Of a stretch of 64,000 nt of DNA, positions 1-11,201 are shown one piece after another. The notes under the pieces were generated by a model. It saw only the letters and a list, made by a program, of their open reading frames with translations, ran no database searches and was not told the origin of the DNA. The stretch comes from Nymphaea colorata (lineage: Eukaryota > Streptophyta > Magnoliopsida > Nymphaeales > Nymphaeaceae). The stretch lies in contig NC_045146.1 in NCBI RefSeq assembly GCF_008831285.2, positions 560,001 to 624,000 on the forward strand. The letters run 5' to 3'. The translations under genes were made by a program, and so were the position numbers. Position 1 is the first letter of the stretch. Each line of letters starts with the position of its first letter.

Positions 1-846
1 GCCACACTTAAACTTGAGAAATGATTTGCTTCATATCTGTTGCCAGTCAAATCACTCTTAAGATCATACCTTTAAGGTTAGATTCATAAAAAATACTTTA
101 GTGTTCTTTCTTAAAGGGTTTTTGTTTCGAACCTAAGTGGTCTGGATATACCCCTTACATGTGTGCACGGACACACACATACACATCTGAACGAAGTATA
201 CGTTGAATGGTTCCCTATATTCTGTATAGGTTCATGTATAAAACATATAGAACATGCATTGCAGTTCAAGTGACTTGTTAAAAAGAAAAAAGCACAAAGT
301 ACACAGTTGAAGAAAAGACAAAAATGTTTGACGAGAACTATTTTCTATACTACGTACCAAAAACCCTATCTGATCAATGTCCTAGCCATTGATTAGTTGC
401 GTAGTTGTGGGAGTAGTAAGTGAAACTTGGTCCTTGGTGACTTGAATGCCAACGACTGGTTGCCAATCCCGCTAATGGGATGACTAGTCACTGGTTTGAC
501 AATTGACATCATAGGCTCACCATTTTTACCTTTTCTTTTCAAACTATAGTCTTTGTAAAAATAGAAAATATTCTTGATGTTATGCTTCATAATGAAGCTT
601 TTATGTCTGTTTACTGTTTATTTCACCTTATAATTTTGCTTCTGCTTCTTTTGCAGAAGTGTTTTGTGAACTTTTGTTTAAACTCAAGTTTACATTTTTT
701 GAGGCGGCAACTGTTGGATCATGACCCCTTTTATTAAGAACGAAGTATGTTTACTGTAAAAAGCTGAACTATGCCTTCCATATGAGGGTGTTCAGAGAAA
801 CAAGTATATATGCACATGCATCACATCTATTCATCTGCACACATGT

Positions 847-859
847 TATATATATATAG

Positions 860-891
<32 letters not shown>

Positions 892-892
892 T
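847..892. repeat. Compound TA/CA/TA microsatellite
   Basis: A short TA run, then about eleven CA units, then TA again. It lies in the presumed PP5 intron. Confidence 0.9.
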
Positions 893-1123
893 GTAGAAAC
901 GGTAAAAACAAGAAAACAAAGAAGAACCACGAATATAGCATGGAAAACCCCTCAACAAGAGGGGAAAAACGGGTGAGGAGGACTGGTGTCCACTAGCAAC
1001 CAGACACTCTCTCTCTTAGATTTTCATTCACACACTGAAAATTAGGGTTTACACAGATTAAGAAGGGCCACAACAGTAACACACTGGATCGGGTCCAGAT
1101 CCAGACCCAAAGGAAACCCAAAT

Positions 1124-1127
<4 letters not shown>

Positions 1128-1160
<33 letters not shown>
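1128..1160. repeat. (AT)n microsatellite
   Basis: An uninterrupted AT dinucleotide run of a little over 30 bases directly after the putative LTR-like block. Confidence 0.9.
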
Positions 1161-1165
<5 letters not shown>

Positions 1166-1878
1166 TGTTGGTGTTGATATCATGATGTGCAGAGCCAGGA
1201 TCACAGATTCACAATAATGTAGTGTGGATGCATTTTTTGGACACTTTTTTTCCTTAATGTTTTTGTATCTGTTTCATCTGTTCTTTAGTAATTTGGTCCA
1301 GAGTGAGTGCTGGAGATGTCTAATATAAAACTAAATTTTATAGGAGCAATCCATTTTTTTAGTTACCTTTAGTATCATGCTTTTTTAGCGATTGGTACTT
1401 GATGTAGGTAAAGTCACTATTTTGAAACAACACTTCTTGTGTTTAGACTCCACCTAGATCTCTGGAGAACTGAGCTTGGATAGGTCTTGTCTTGGGTGGT
1501 TTTCATTGTGAGTTTGTATCTAAGGATTGGTTAAATAAGAGAAATAGAAAATAAAAAATCAATGTCTTTAAATCTTTAACTTTTTTATGTTTAACTTCAA
1601 GTCCCTTCTTATAAACCTTATAGGTAATATGTTTTCGTATTGCATTTTGTTATTCCGTCAAGTGACTTTTCTTCTGGGATGACAAGAGTTCCTCATTGGT
1701 ACCCTGATATCCTTGTGATGATTCAAAATAATAATTTTCCCAAGCAGTGGGAGGAGAAGTTGATCTCTAACTATGCCTGTTGATGCAAGCATGAATATCA
1801 GTAGTAACATCCTTGTGCAATCTTTTATACCCTTTTAACTGCCTATGATTTGACGCTGTTCATTTCTGAAATTTGCAG

Positions 1879-4800
1879 TTTTACGATCTATTGAATATAT
1901 TTGAGCTGAATGGCCTTCCCTCAGATGAGAACCCATACCTCTTTAATGGTGATTTTGTGGATCGTGGATCTTTCTCTGTGGAAATCATTCTAACATTATT
2001 TGCATTCAAATGCATGTCTCCATCAGGTACACTTGTTCCTTATTTTTATGGCAGAAATTTGTTATGTCACAATTTCATTTTGTTCCTTTAGCATGTAAAA
2101 AACTGACCTTCTAAACATTACCAAAGAGTTCTGAGGGATCGTTCTCTTTTTGTACTTGCCTAATTACTTGATCTTCTGGTCTTTCTTGGTAATGATGGAA
2201 TGATTTTATTTCTGTAACTTGGCTTTGTAGTTGAGTCTTATTGGTTGTGACACGAAGTCGTTAGAGTTTCTGGACTAAGTCATGAGGGTACATTCATTGG
2301 AGGTCAGCAGAATTGGGTGCAGTGAACTGCACCTGACTATTTTTTTTTCCCTCTTTTTGCCCCAACAATAAGGAAGACCTAGTCAACCTTCACCTTGTTA
2401 TTCTAAAACTGAGTAAAAAAGGAAAGAGTTTAAGACTTAAACATATATCACTCCATTCTATCTCTTTTAGTTGGCTGAGTAAACATATATCAAATTGATC
2501 GCTCCATTCTCTTTCCTCTACTAAGCTTATTTACACACGCATGCATGAAGAATTGCTTGCTGTTGATGGATTTGTTTCTAATGCAAACATGGATTTTCTA
2601 GCGTTTCCACTGTGGGACATGAAGATGACATGACGATAGCACATGCCTTTTCCTCTAGGTTGGGGAACATTGTTTAGTAGATCCTTGCAGGTGAAGGCAG
2701 GGTAGTGGTGGCTACCTCTCTCTCTCTCTCTCTCTCTCTCGCTCTCGCTCTCTCTCTCTTTCTACCCCTCCATGCCCCTCCTCCTAAGTTTTCTTTCTTC
2801 ATTTTAATCTTTTTCAAATGCTGCCCCTGCACTCTGCATCTGCATTCATCTGAGACTAGATAGGTATGAAGTAGTGCAGCCATGACTCCAGGGCCAACTT
2901 CTTGCGTTCAACTTCTAATTAGCAACCTTCCTTTCGAGAATTAAATTCTTAAGTCAATAAGCTTGCTTACAATGAAATATGAGTGCTTAAAGCATGTCTG
3001 TTGAATATCTTGTGCTTATCACCATAGAAAGTTAACATAATGTTGAAAACTAAACAATCTTTGAATGTTGGATGAGTTATAAATTTGACAGTACAACACC
3101 CCCCACCCCACCCCCACTCACACACACACACGCCTGCGAAGATAAAGCACATATTAACAATTGCTTGCTGCTGATGGATTTGTTTCTAATGCAAACATGG
3201 GTTTTCTAGTGTTTCCAACACTGTTGGTTAAGAAGATGGTATATATTTTTTTGGCCTTTCCTCTAGGTTGGGAAACATAGTTTGATACAAGTTAGCATAT
3301 AATTGAGAAATAATTACTATTTATTTTTTGGTTGGTACCAGATATTCAATGAGGCTATGCACCACAATCACCTGGCAAGATTAAACGGCACATTAAGGAT
3401 TGCTTGCTGGGTGCTGTTGGTGAATTAATTGCTAATTGAAACATGAATTTCTGAAGTATTTCAATTATATTTACTTTAGGTTTTTTTTTTTAAAAAAGTG
3501 TGCATACCCTTTCCTCTAAGTCGGCAAACTTTTTTGACCTCTATCATAAACCAATATGGCAATATGCTACTCTATTGCTGGCTGTCAAGTGTCATTCATG
3601 CCACTTTCTCTCGTCTGTTTCTCTGCTGTTTCTTTTTTGGGGCTGTGTTGGTTTGCGTCAATTGGAAAAAAATATAAAAGGAAGATGATGTCTGGTACTA
3701 TTCATCGGCCGCATTATAGTTTTTTTTTCTTTTTCTAAATTGCTGATTGATTTTGTTATCCAGCTATTCATCTTGCCAGAGGGAACCATGAGAGCAAGAG
3801 CATGAACAAGATCTATGGATTTGAGGGTGAAGTAAAGTCAAAATTAAGTGACACGTTTGTGGAGTTGTTTGCAGAAGCATTTTGTTGCTTGCCTCTGGCA
3901 CATGTAATAAATGAAAAGATCTTTGTTGTCCATGGAGGACTTTTTAGTGTTGATGGAGTAAAGCTCTCAGATATTAGAGCAATTGACAGGTTTTGTGAGC
4001 CTCCTGAAGAAGGTAAAACAAAGTTGCTGGTTGTTTTTTTTCATGCTCTTTATTTTATACACAAGATTGATGAAATAACTTTGTTTAGGCTTGATGTGTG
4101 AATTGCTCTGGAGTGATCCACAACCTAATCTGGGGCGTGGGCCTAGTAAGCGTGGTGTAGGTCTTTCTTTTGGGGCTGATGTAACAAAGAGATTTTTGCA
4201 AGAAAATGGACTAGGTATGTGGTCATAGAATTTGGTCTTTCTTTATCTCATGGTTCTGTCTGTCTCCTTTAGATGGATTTTCTTTTTGCAGAGCTAGTTG
4301 TTCGATCACATGAAGTAAAGGATGAGGGTTATGAAATAGAACATGATAGCAAGCTTATTACTGTATTTTCTGCTCCAAATTATTGTGACCAGGTAGCTTA
4401 TTTCATTTACAATTTAATGTCATGGACATTTCGACTTCTTGAAATTTTCTATTAGGATGTTTTACCATAATCAGAAAACATCATGGCGCTAAGAACTTTG
4501 GCAATTAAAGAGAAGTAATGCCAAACAAAAAGTGGATTCTGGTAATTTTTTTTCAGACAAATCTGAAGAGGGGAACCAAGGAAATAAAAGCTTGTTTAGT
4601 GAAAAAAATTGCAAGTGATATGAAAGAGAATATGGTGACATTATGGTTAAACGGTAATAACTGGTGCTCACTCAATTAAGGTGACATCAGTCCCATTCAC
4701 GGTTTGCAATAATCCTACAGAGTACTTCTGTCCGCTTGTCCTTTTCTTTCTTTTCCCTGTTTTGAATGGCAAGCTTCAAGTTAGGCAGCTACTGGATGAT

Positions 4801-6232
4801 TAGGAGATGCATCCCTATCGAACTTTGTCCTAAGTGAACCAGGTAACCTGATGTATGGATCTTGTTCTGGCCCATATGAGACATTTTCTAGAATAGTAAA
4901 ATGGAGACTGGTGACTGTTCCAAATGATCATAAAGTTCTGGCGAAGCGCCAAACTATCAAAATAAGTGGGCACAAAACAATCATGAAAAGAACCGGACAT
5001 CATGCAATATTATGACAAATTTTATTTTTTCTTATTTATTTACTTGTAACACTTGATTGACTGCTCTGCATCTAGATGTTGTTTCTAGGCATTTTGTTGT
5101 CCTTGATTGTCAGATGTACTTATTATGTTGCATTGCTATACATTTGAGTCAGATGGGTAACAAGGGAGCGTTCTTAAAGTTCAAAGCTCCAGAAATGAAG
5201 CCTGAGGCCATTTCATTCTCAGCAGTGGTGAGGATTGCTAATTGATCTTTCTTTTTGCCCCTTATTTTTTACATCCTGAAGTTTATGTGTTGACTGCTCT
5301 GCCTAGGTTTAACAGAAATTAACTACTTATCTTTAAGATTCTTGAATGGCAACTAGAACCTGATTGTTTAGTTGTAAATCACTTTTTAAGTGCATAAATA
5401 TTCTATGCATGCATAACGTTATGTGGCTGAAAAGGTTTACCTGAGTTTTGCTACAAGATGTGCTAGCTCTTGTCCTCTGCAAATGAGCGACCCTTTGACT
5501 TCTTCAGTTTAAGAACAATGAACATCAGGGAGTGTTTATAGTTGCAAGGACCTGCATCTTCTGGATCTCTTGTTTACTAGTATAGCTGAATAGGAAACAA
5601 AACACTACCTAAAGCCTGTTAGAATCCTGTCCTTTATTAGTTTTAGAGAACATTTCTGTTTGGAACTTGGATTTTTTTTGTTTCTGACTTTGTGTGGGAC
5701 ATCTTGAATGTAAGAAGGCAAGGAAAATCATCATTTGTTGGCTGAAGGAGAAATATCACCGTCTCTCCTACTTATCATTGCAATCTTCATGAGTCTGCAT
5801 TTCCTTCAGCAATCACTTTTTGATTTCTGATGAGTATGTTCCAGTGAATTTCTTCTGGGGGCTATGTTGTACTTTCTTTTAGCCTTTTTACAGCAATTGG
5901 TAGCTTCATTTTGGGATTATCTGACAAAATTGCAGGGGTTATAATACAATAATACACTCTTCTCTAAAAACATCTTGTTTATGGCGATCAAGGTCCTTTT
6001 TTTTTTGTCTTCTGATGGCATCTAAAGTAGTTGCTCGAAATCCGTTCCAAGTCTAGTTTAAGTCATATTCATTTTGATGAAGCCTTCTGCTAGCTGTACT
6101 TCATTCTGTGGTAGCCTAATCACTTTTCAATTTTCTGAATTGACTTTGCTATTTGGTTGAACTGTGGAATAGCCTCACCCTGATGTCAAGCCAATGGCCT
6201 ATGCGAATAATTTCCTCAGAATGTTCTCTTGA
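1879..6232 (+). CDS. PP5: Serine/threonine protein phosphatase 5, 3' part (catalytic domain), 5' partial
   Basis: Exons read at 1879-2026, 3764-4012, 4089-4214, 4292-4392, 5153-5227 and 6173-6232. They join in frame through GT-AG introns into 252 residues and end at TGA 6230-6232. The product is the carboxy-terminal half of PP5, a PPP-family metallophosphatase that dephosphorylates Ser/Thr and is normally bound to Hsp90 through amino-terminal TPR repeats; in plants it is linked to phytochrome signalling (PAPP5). Visible motifs are GDFVDRG (metal and phosphate site), RGNHES, HGG, VVRSHE and SAPNYCDQ, then the PP5-specific tail [14 protein letters not shown]. The TPR repeats and the GDVHGQ motif must lie left of the window. 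No frameshift or stop was seen, so the gene is probably functional. The identity rests on recalled PP5 motifs and is very secure. Confidence 0.95.
2551..3540 (+). repeat. Diverged direct repeats inside a PP5 intron
   Basis: Three related units lie in the 2027-3763 intron, at about 2551-2672, 3162-3284 and 3398-3537. Each begins near ATTGCTTGCTG, passes through a TTTCTAATGCAAACATG-like block and ends with a TTTCCTCTAGGTTGGG-like block. The third copy is the most diverged. A CT microsatellite sits between the first and second units. No coding potential was seen. Confidence 0.75.
2715..2762. repeat. (CT)n microsatellite
   Basis: A CT-rich run with a few interruptions, inside the PP5 intron and downstream of the first intronic repeat unit. 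Confidence 0.9.
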
Positions 6233-8493
6233 TCTGCTTATTACCACACTCCAACTGTGTAAGATCTCTCTTCCTTAGATGCCCCCACCGCCTCTCTCCT
6301 AGGGGTTCTGCATGGACTTCTTACTATATATTTTCTTTTAGGTAATTCAGATGGGTACTGGGAAGCTTCTCCTCCAAAAGGGAAAGGCCTCGTAAACTGT
6401 AAGCTTCCTTTTCTCTTTATTTGTGCCTTTGGTGTCACATGAAATCTCTGTGTTCACATTTTTATTCCTTGAACATTTTTTCTATCTGCAATGGTTCTCT
6501 AGGTACCTTGGACCCGTTGGTTGATCCCCGATCCCCAAAACTCAGCTTGTCAAGTTCCCACTGATCTGAAGGGGTTGCTCTGCCAAAAGAACCGTGCGGC
6601 ATCATTATTTTGCCAGGAGGGAGAAACCTGCTTGTATAAGACAACTGTGAATATGTGCAGTGTTGAAGTTCTCACAGAAATGATTATGATCTCATTTTGC
6701 AGGGTGATACCTTTAGCTGGATATAAGCAAAGTGGTTTAGTTATTTGGACGGATGGGATTTTGCATTATTTTAGGGCATTGTCACAACTTGAACGAAATT
6801 TTCCTTCTAAGATTTTGTAATTCTTTTCAGACGACAGTTGACGGGTTCTGTTTTATCTGATGTGTGAGAGTTGAATAATTAGTTCAACACATGTAGCTTT
6901 TCATCAATGAAGGGCATAAAGGGAAGCCCGCTTTCCAGGATATTCGAAATAATGGCTGTCCTTGGCGTCTCTCATTTTCCAGATCAGATATTTGAAACTC
7001 TGGAAAACAAAGTTCGATTTTTGTTTTTCTTTTGTTTAGATGAATCTAGATAATTTCTTAGATAGATCTGGAAAAGGCTTCTTATAAAGCCTAAAAGCAT
7101 TAGAATTTTTTCGGTGACAAATAAGAATCCTTCCGAGTACTGCAACAACAGAAACATCGCACGTTCCAATAATCAACCCAGAGCAGTAAGAGTTGGACAA
7201 CAAAAATTATAAATAAAACCAAGATGGTGCCTCACAACTTTAGTTTCTCTGGGTTTAACTGCAGAAAATCTCCAACTATTGAAAAGTTTTAGGAAGTCGT
7301 ATGAGGTTAATTGATCAATCTTCTCTCTCGCTTTTTTTGCTTCTTGGGGTCATGTTTGGAGGTTGTGGTTCATTTCAGTTTGGTGGTGCATTTGGGAGGA
7401 GCGTAACAACAGGGTTTTTAGGGGCACCTTGTCTTCGCCAGATTTTGTGGCTCGTCAAGGGGATGTCCAGTTTGCTATTCGGTTGAAGCACCGCTGCCCG
7501 TCTGTGGTTGGGTGATTGTGCTGCTCCGTTTTTCCTCTCTCACCCTGACTCTTTTATTTTTCTGTGCATTGTATTGTATATTTCTTCTTCCTGTTTCTGT
7601 TTTTGTGGTTTGTTTTTTGCGAATTGTTTTTTTTTGTACCTAGGAGACCTCTTGTCCCCAAATTTTGTTATATATTCTTATTTTATCGGCTCTTTCTCTT
7701 ACGCACAGACACACATACTATTTAATGATATGTTCTGTTAGTCATATGAGATAACAGGTTTTGTTTAACAGGTTTTGTTGTCTAGGTGTTTTTGCGTATA
7801 TCGATGAAATGGCTATGAGCATTGATACACGCGCCTACAAACCATTTGTATATTACTGTCTAGTTGTACAACGGTGACTTCTTGAACTTGACTTGAAGAC
7901 GCAGGCATGTACATTCAGCTTGATAGGAAAACTCTACAAGTCCATTCTTTCTTTGTGTTTTTTAACCTAAGATGCAAGTTTGGTAAACTTTCAACCTAAC
8001 AATTTTGATTGACTTTCAGCAATTAAATCTTTAGATCATTCAATGAAACTCATCACAGGTTAAAATGCAGCATTTTAAAAAGGTAATCTCCATTGGACCA
8101 AACCTGTATGTATTATTTGTAGAATTGGATCAATAAAAAACTGCCAAGGAAGAAGAAAGGTAAAAACGATAGAGGGAGGGAGAGAGAGCGACTAGAATGA
8201 AAGGAATAAACTGCTAAAGACAACGATCTGTTATATGAAATTTGCTTGCAGACGTCCTTCCTGGAGAATGATCGAAGTTTTTGGGTTGATACAACTGAAT
8301 TATGAGGTCCAGGGATGATTCTGACGTCCTTGTGCCTGAAAGGACTTCATCTGTCCTTCTCTACAAAGCTGCTTCTGTCTTCTCCGGTGTTCATGAATCT
8401 TTTTAGGGGGAGTTTTCTCTCAGCAGGTTTGCGCTCTCTCAGTCAAGGGGAGAGAGGGAGAGAGACCTATCTGCAAACAATCAAAAGACGAAG
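6233..8493. other. PP5 3' flank, no further gene recognised
   Basis: This probably contains the PP5 3' untranslated region. Splice-like blocks near 6342-6400 and 6505 are followed by stop-rich sequence, so I did not extend the coding region. A GA-rich patch lies near 8174-8200. Short open frames around 6521-6820 and 7301-7741 match no family that I recognise. Confidence 0.4.
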
Positions 8494-8630
8494 ACTGGCA
8501 TGAACAAGATACGTGACGTAGAGTTTTCTCTCCCTTGGCTGAATCACCATTTATATATATATATATATATATAAAACTGGCATCAACAAGATACGTGACG
8601 TGGAGTTTTCTCCCTTGGTTGAATCACCAT
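8494..8630 (+). repeat. Tandem duplication of about 57 bp separated by (AT)n
   Basis: Copy one is at 8494-8550 and copy two at 8576-8630. Both run from ACTGGCAT, through ACAAGATACGTGACGT, to GAATCACCAT, with a few substitutions and a small deletion. An AT run separates them and another follows copy two. Confidence 0.85.
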
Positions 8631-9254
8631 TCGTACTTATATATATATATATGTGCGGAGAATTGCTGACTGGTGGGAACGGTGAAACCACCATCAACCG
8701 TGAGCCATCACCGCATGCTGACGACCTGTAACTGACGCCCTTGGCACTTCGAATAGTCTTTCTGTCTCAGCATCTTGCCGCCCACCACCGACACCATCTT
8801 CATGACCATCTTTAAATCATTTGCTTAATCTCTGGCCTGAAAGCCTTGGCACCTGTTGATTAGGCTTATTTTGTTACTATCTGCATTGGATGTGAATCAT
8901 TTTTGCAGAAAGATACAGATGTTCAGTCTATATTTTCCGGAATGGGAGTTTCAGTCCGCACTTGCAGTTAGAGTTTTAGTTTAGGGGCTCTTGAACTAAA
9001 ATAATCTTCATAAGGAAGGAGGAATTGAAATCAGCCGGCTAATGTTCATTATCGAGTGAGTTTTTTTACATTTGGCAATGTTAAAAATGGTCTCAAGTGG
9101 TGCATTCCACAGTCGATTGGTTACAGTTTTAGCCACATATTACATCATTTGCGATGATTTTTTGTGTCAAAATGTAAAAAAAGTCCATCTAATCATGGAC
9201 ATTGGTAGGTTGGTTTCAATTTTCCCATATACAATTAATACTGACGACCACATG

Positions 9255-9661
9255 TAGGGCTGCACAACGAGTCGAGCCAATTCAGACTCGACTCGAACTC
9301 GCTTGAAAAAATCAGCTCGTCAAGAACTCGATTTGTTTACACTTGACTCGACTCGCAAACTGATACTATATATAATATTGTCAAAACCGGTTCACCAAAT
9401 CACCGGTTTAATTTTTAGTGTAAAAACAATTTTTCATAAGTTACATGAGTTACAAGAGTTAACGTTTATACGAGTTAAACAAATTAATGCTTACACGAAT
9501 TAACGCTAGATGAGTTACTGCCTAAATGAGTTAAATGGATTAAACGAGTCGAGTTTGAGCTCAATTTTGCATAGTAGAATAGAGCTCAAGCTTACCATAG
9601 GGAGCTCGACTCGAGATTGAGCTCAATTTTTTTTTGAACCAAGTCGAGTTCAAGCTGACTC
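9255..9661. mobile_element. Non-autonomous DNA element, GAGTCGAGC-rich (hAT-like MITE), probably truncated
   Basis: It begins TAGGGCTGCACAACGAGTCGAGCC, close to a start common to many plant hAT-like non-autonomous elements, and is packed with alternating ACTCG and GAGTT motifs. The right side again has CTCGACTCGAGATTGAGCTC and AAGTCGAGTTC, but the expected mirrored terminus (GTGCAGCCCTA) is absent, so the 3' end is lost or diverged. No coding capacity is visible. The family assignment is from memory of typical ends, not from a search. Confidence 0.55.
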
Positions 9662-10303
9662 TCTATCAAGAAGACAAGAGAGACTAAAAAGGCTGAAGTC
9701 AAGGGCTTTCGGTGCTTGTGTAAGCAATTATGATGGAAAAAGTACAGTCAGGATTCGACATACTTAATCTAAAGGGCAGTTGGGAACGGATGAAGAAAGT
9801 ACTTGGGATGAGCTACGTGATCAGGTAGGATGTTGAACAAAAACGTCTAGTCTAAACTTCATCCACTTATTTCCAAAATCTGTCAGGATTTTCTTTAGGG
9901 GTGGGCCAACAGTCCAACTTTTGAATCCGGATAGAACTAACTGAATTCAAATCCAAAAAATATATTGAGTAATTAAAAAAATTTATTTTCTTCAATGTAT
10001 TTTTTTTTTTCATTGGTCGGGGTGGGGCCATGGCCTATGCGGCCCCCCCTCCCTCTACCCCTGAGCAGGACCCAAGTCGGAAATTATTTTTGTATAAAAA
10101 AACTAAATATATAGTTAACAAATTTTTAATCCAACTTAGGCAAAGGACAAATTATCCGAATCTCTCATTTTCTTAGACAGAATTCAGGAAAACTGTCCCC
10201 AATCTTTCCAGGAGTAGCAGTAGAACTCTCAAGATGTAATTTCCTGGCCCGATTGGTTTGCACAAGTGATCCTATGGGACTCGAAATGCCGACTGCCTAT
10301 CTA
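9662..10303. other. Intergenic, no gene recognised
   Basis: AT-rich sequence with a block at about 9900-10075 containing GGGGTGGGCC and GGGGTGGGGCC plus a C-rich end. It may be a degenerate relative of the GGGGCAGAG-ended elements at 11017 and 49410. No gene is visible. Confidence 0.3.
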
Positions 10304-10563
10304 GCAGTCGCTAACCCTATTAAGATCTTTGACAATAAGAACATTGTGTTCCTGGAACACAATTTTCTAAAAGAAATTTTCTACGATCATGATGTTCTTA
10401 TTTCAAAACACGAAGTGATCATGGATGTTAGTTTTTAATATTAACAGTTAAGAGCTACACATAATCACAAATAACAAGGTATTCTTGGAACTTGCATTCT
10501 AGCAACATCTGTTCCAAGAACACAACGTTCTCATTGTCAAATGTCTTTTTTGGTTCTTCGCTG
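10304..10563. repeat. Imperfect inverted repeat (hairpin or foldback element)
   Basis: The left arm (about 10304-10360) contains GACAATAAGAACATTGTGTTCC. The right arm (about 10505-10563) reads as its near reverse complement, beginning TGTTCCAAGAACACAACG and ending near CGCTGC. Pairing continues outward with mismatches. The loop also contains shorter internal palindromes around GATGTTCTTATTTC. Such a structure could be a foldback transposon or a source of small RNAs; nothing here decides between them. Confidence 0.6.
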
Positions 10564-11016
10564 CAAACTGCTGGGAGAGTTGGGTCCCTACCTTTTATTC
10601 AAAAACAAAATATAATATACAAAGATGAAAGAGTACAAAAGAGAGAGAGAGAGAGAGAAACGGATGATGTTCACAACTTAGTCATTGTCCTACCAAACCA
10701 ATTTCTTTGAGACTAATTCAAAGGAGTATTTGATAGCTTCACATCTCAGATTCGAAGATTTAAGATCTCTTTTATGTGCAAACAAACATCAGAATTTACC
10801 ATTATGTGAAAAAGATTATTTTAAACCCTTGGTTTATGATCAAAATCTCATATTTGAAGTCGGATGGAAGGAAAACCTAAGCTTTTGTGATGCCCAACGA
10901 CCTCAAATCACCTTGAGAGATCCGAGACTATCAAATGCCCCCTTACAAAGAAACATAATTGCTTGTTTTAAGCAACCTAAAAATAAAATATAATGTAAGC
11001 ATGAATGGTGTATGTT

Positions 11017-11201
11017 GGGGGCAGAGGCAAGGGGGGCCCCGCATGGGCATTGGCCCCACGTCAGAATTTTCTTTTAAATTAATATGTAAAATTTAGGTGT
11101 CCTACATAAAAAATTTTGGAAAAAAATGATATTTCGACCCATGTCAAAATTTAAGAACTTTAATTTGATCTCCCTCATGAAAAATTTCTGGCTCCGCCCC
11201 C
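11017..11201. mobile_element. Small MITE-like element with GGGGGCAGAGG / GGCTCCGCCCCC ends
   Basis: The left end GGGGGCAGAGGC and the right end GGCTCCGCCCCC form imperfect terminal inverted repeats around an AT-rich interior of less than 200 bp. The flanks share GTATG, which may be a remnant of a target-site duplication. It resembles the element at 49410-49555. No coding capacity. Confidence 0.5.

Larger units (their letters stand above)
1..1878 (+). other. 5' flank of visible PP5 exons, most likely intron
   Basis: No exon could be recognised here. The first visible PP5 exon starts at 1879 in phase 0 after a TTTGCAG acceptor. The preceding exon, which should end with the GDVHGQ metal-binding motif, was not found, so this stretch is probably part of a long intron that runs past the left edge. 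It holds a TA/CA microsatellite near 847-892 and an (AT)n run near 1128-1160. The segment around 900-1125 contains a block with GGAAAACCCCTCAACAAGAG that reminds me of plant LTR-retrotransposon ends, but no terminal repeat or primer-binding site was confirmed. Confidence 0.5.

Noticed and set aside
393-590. 65-residue minus-strand open frame near the left edge
   Set aside because: No family resemblance, and it lies within the presumed PP5 intron.
6342-6830. Extra exons of PP5 after 6232
   Set aside because: Splice-like TTTTAG and GTAAGC signals exist, but the reading ends at a proper PP5 terminus with TGA at 6230-6232 and downstream sequence shows no PP5 similarity.
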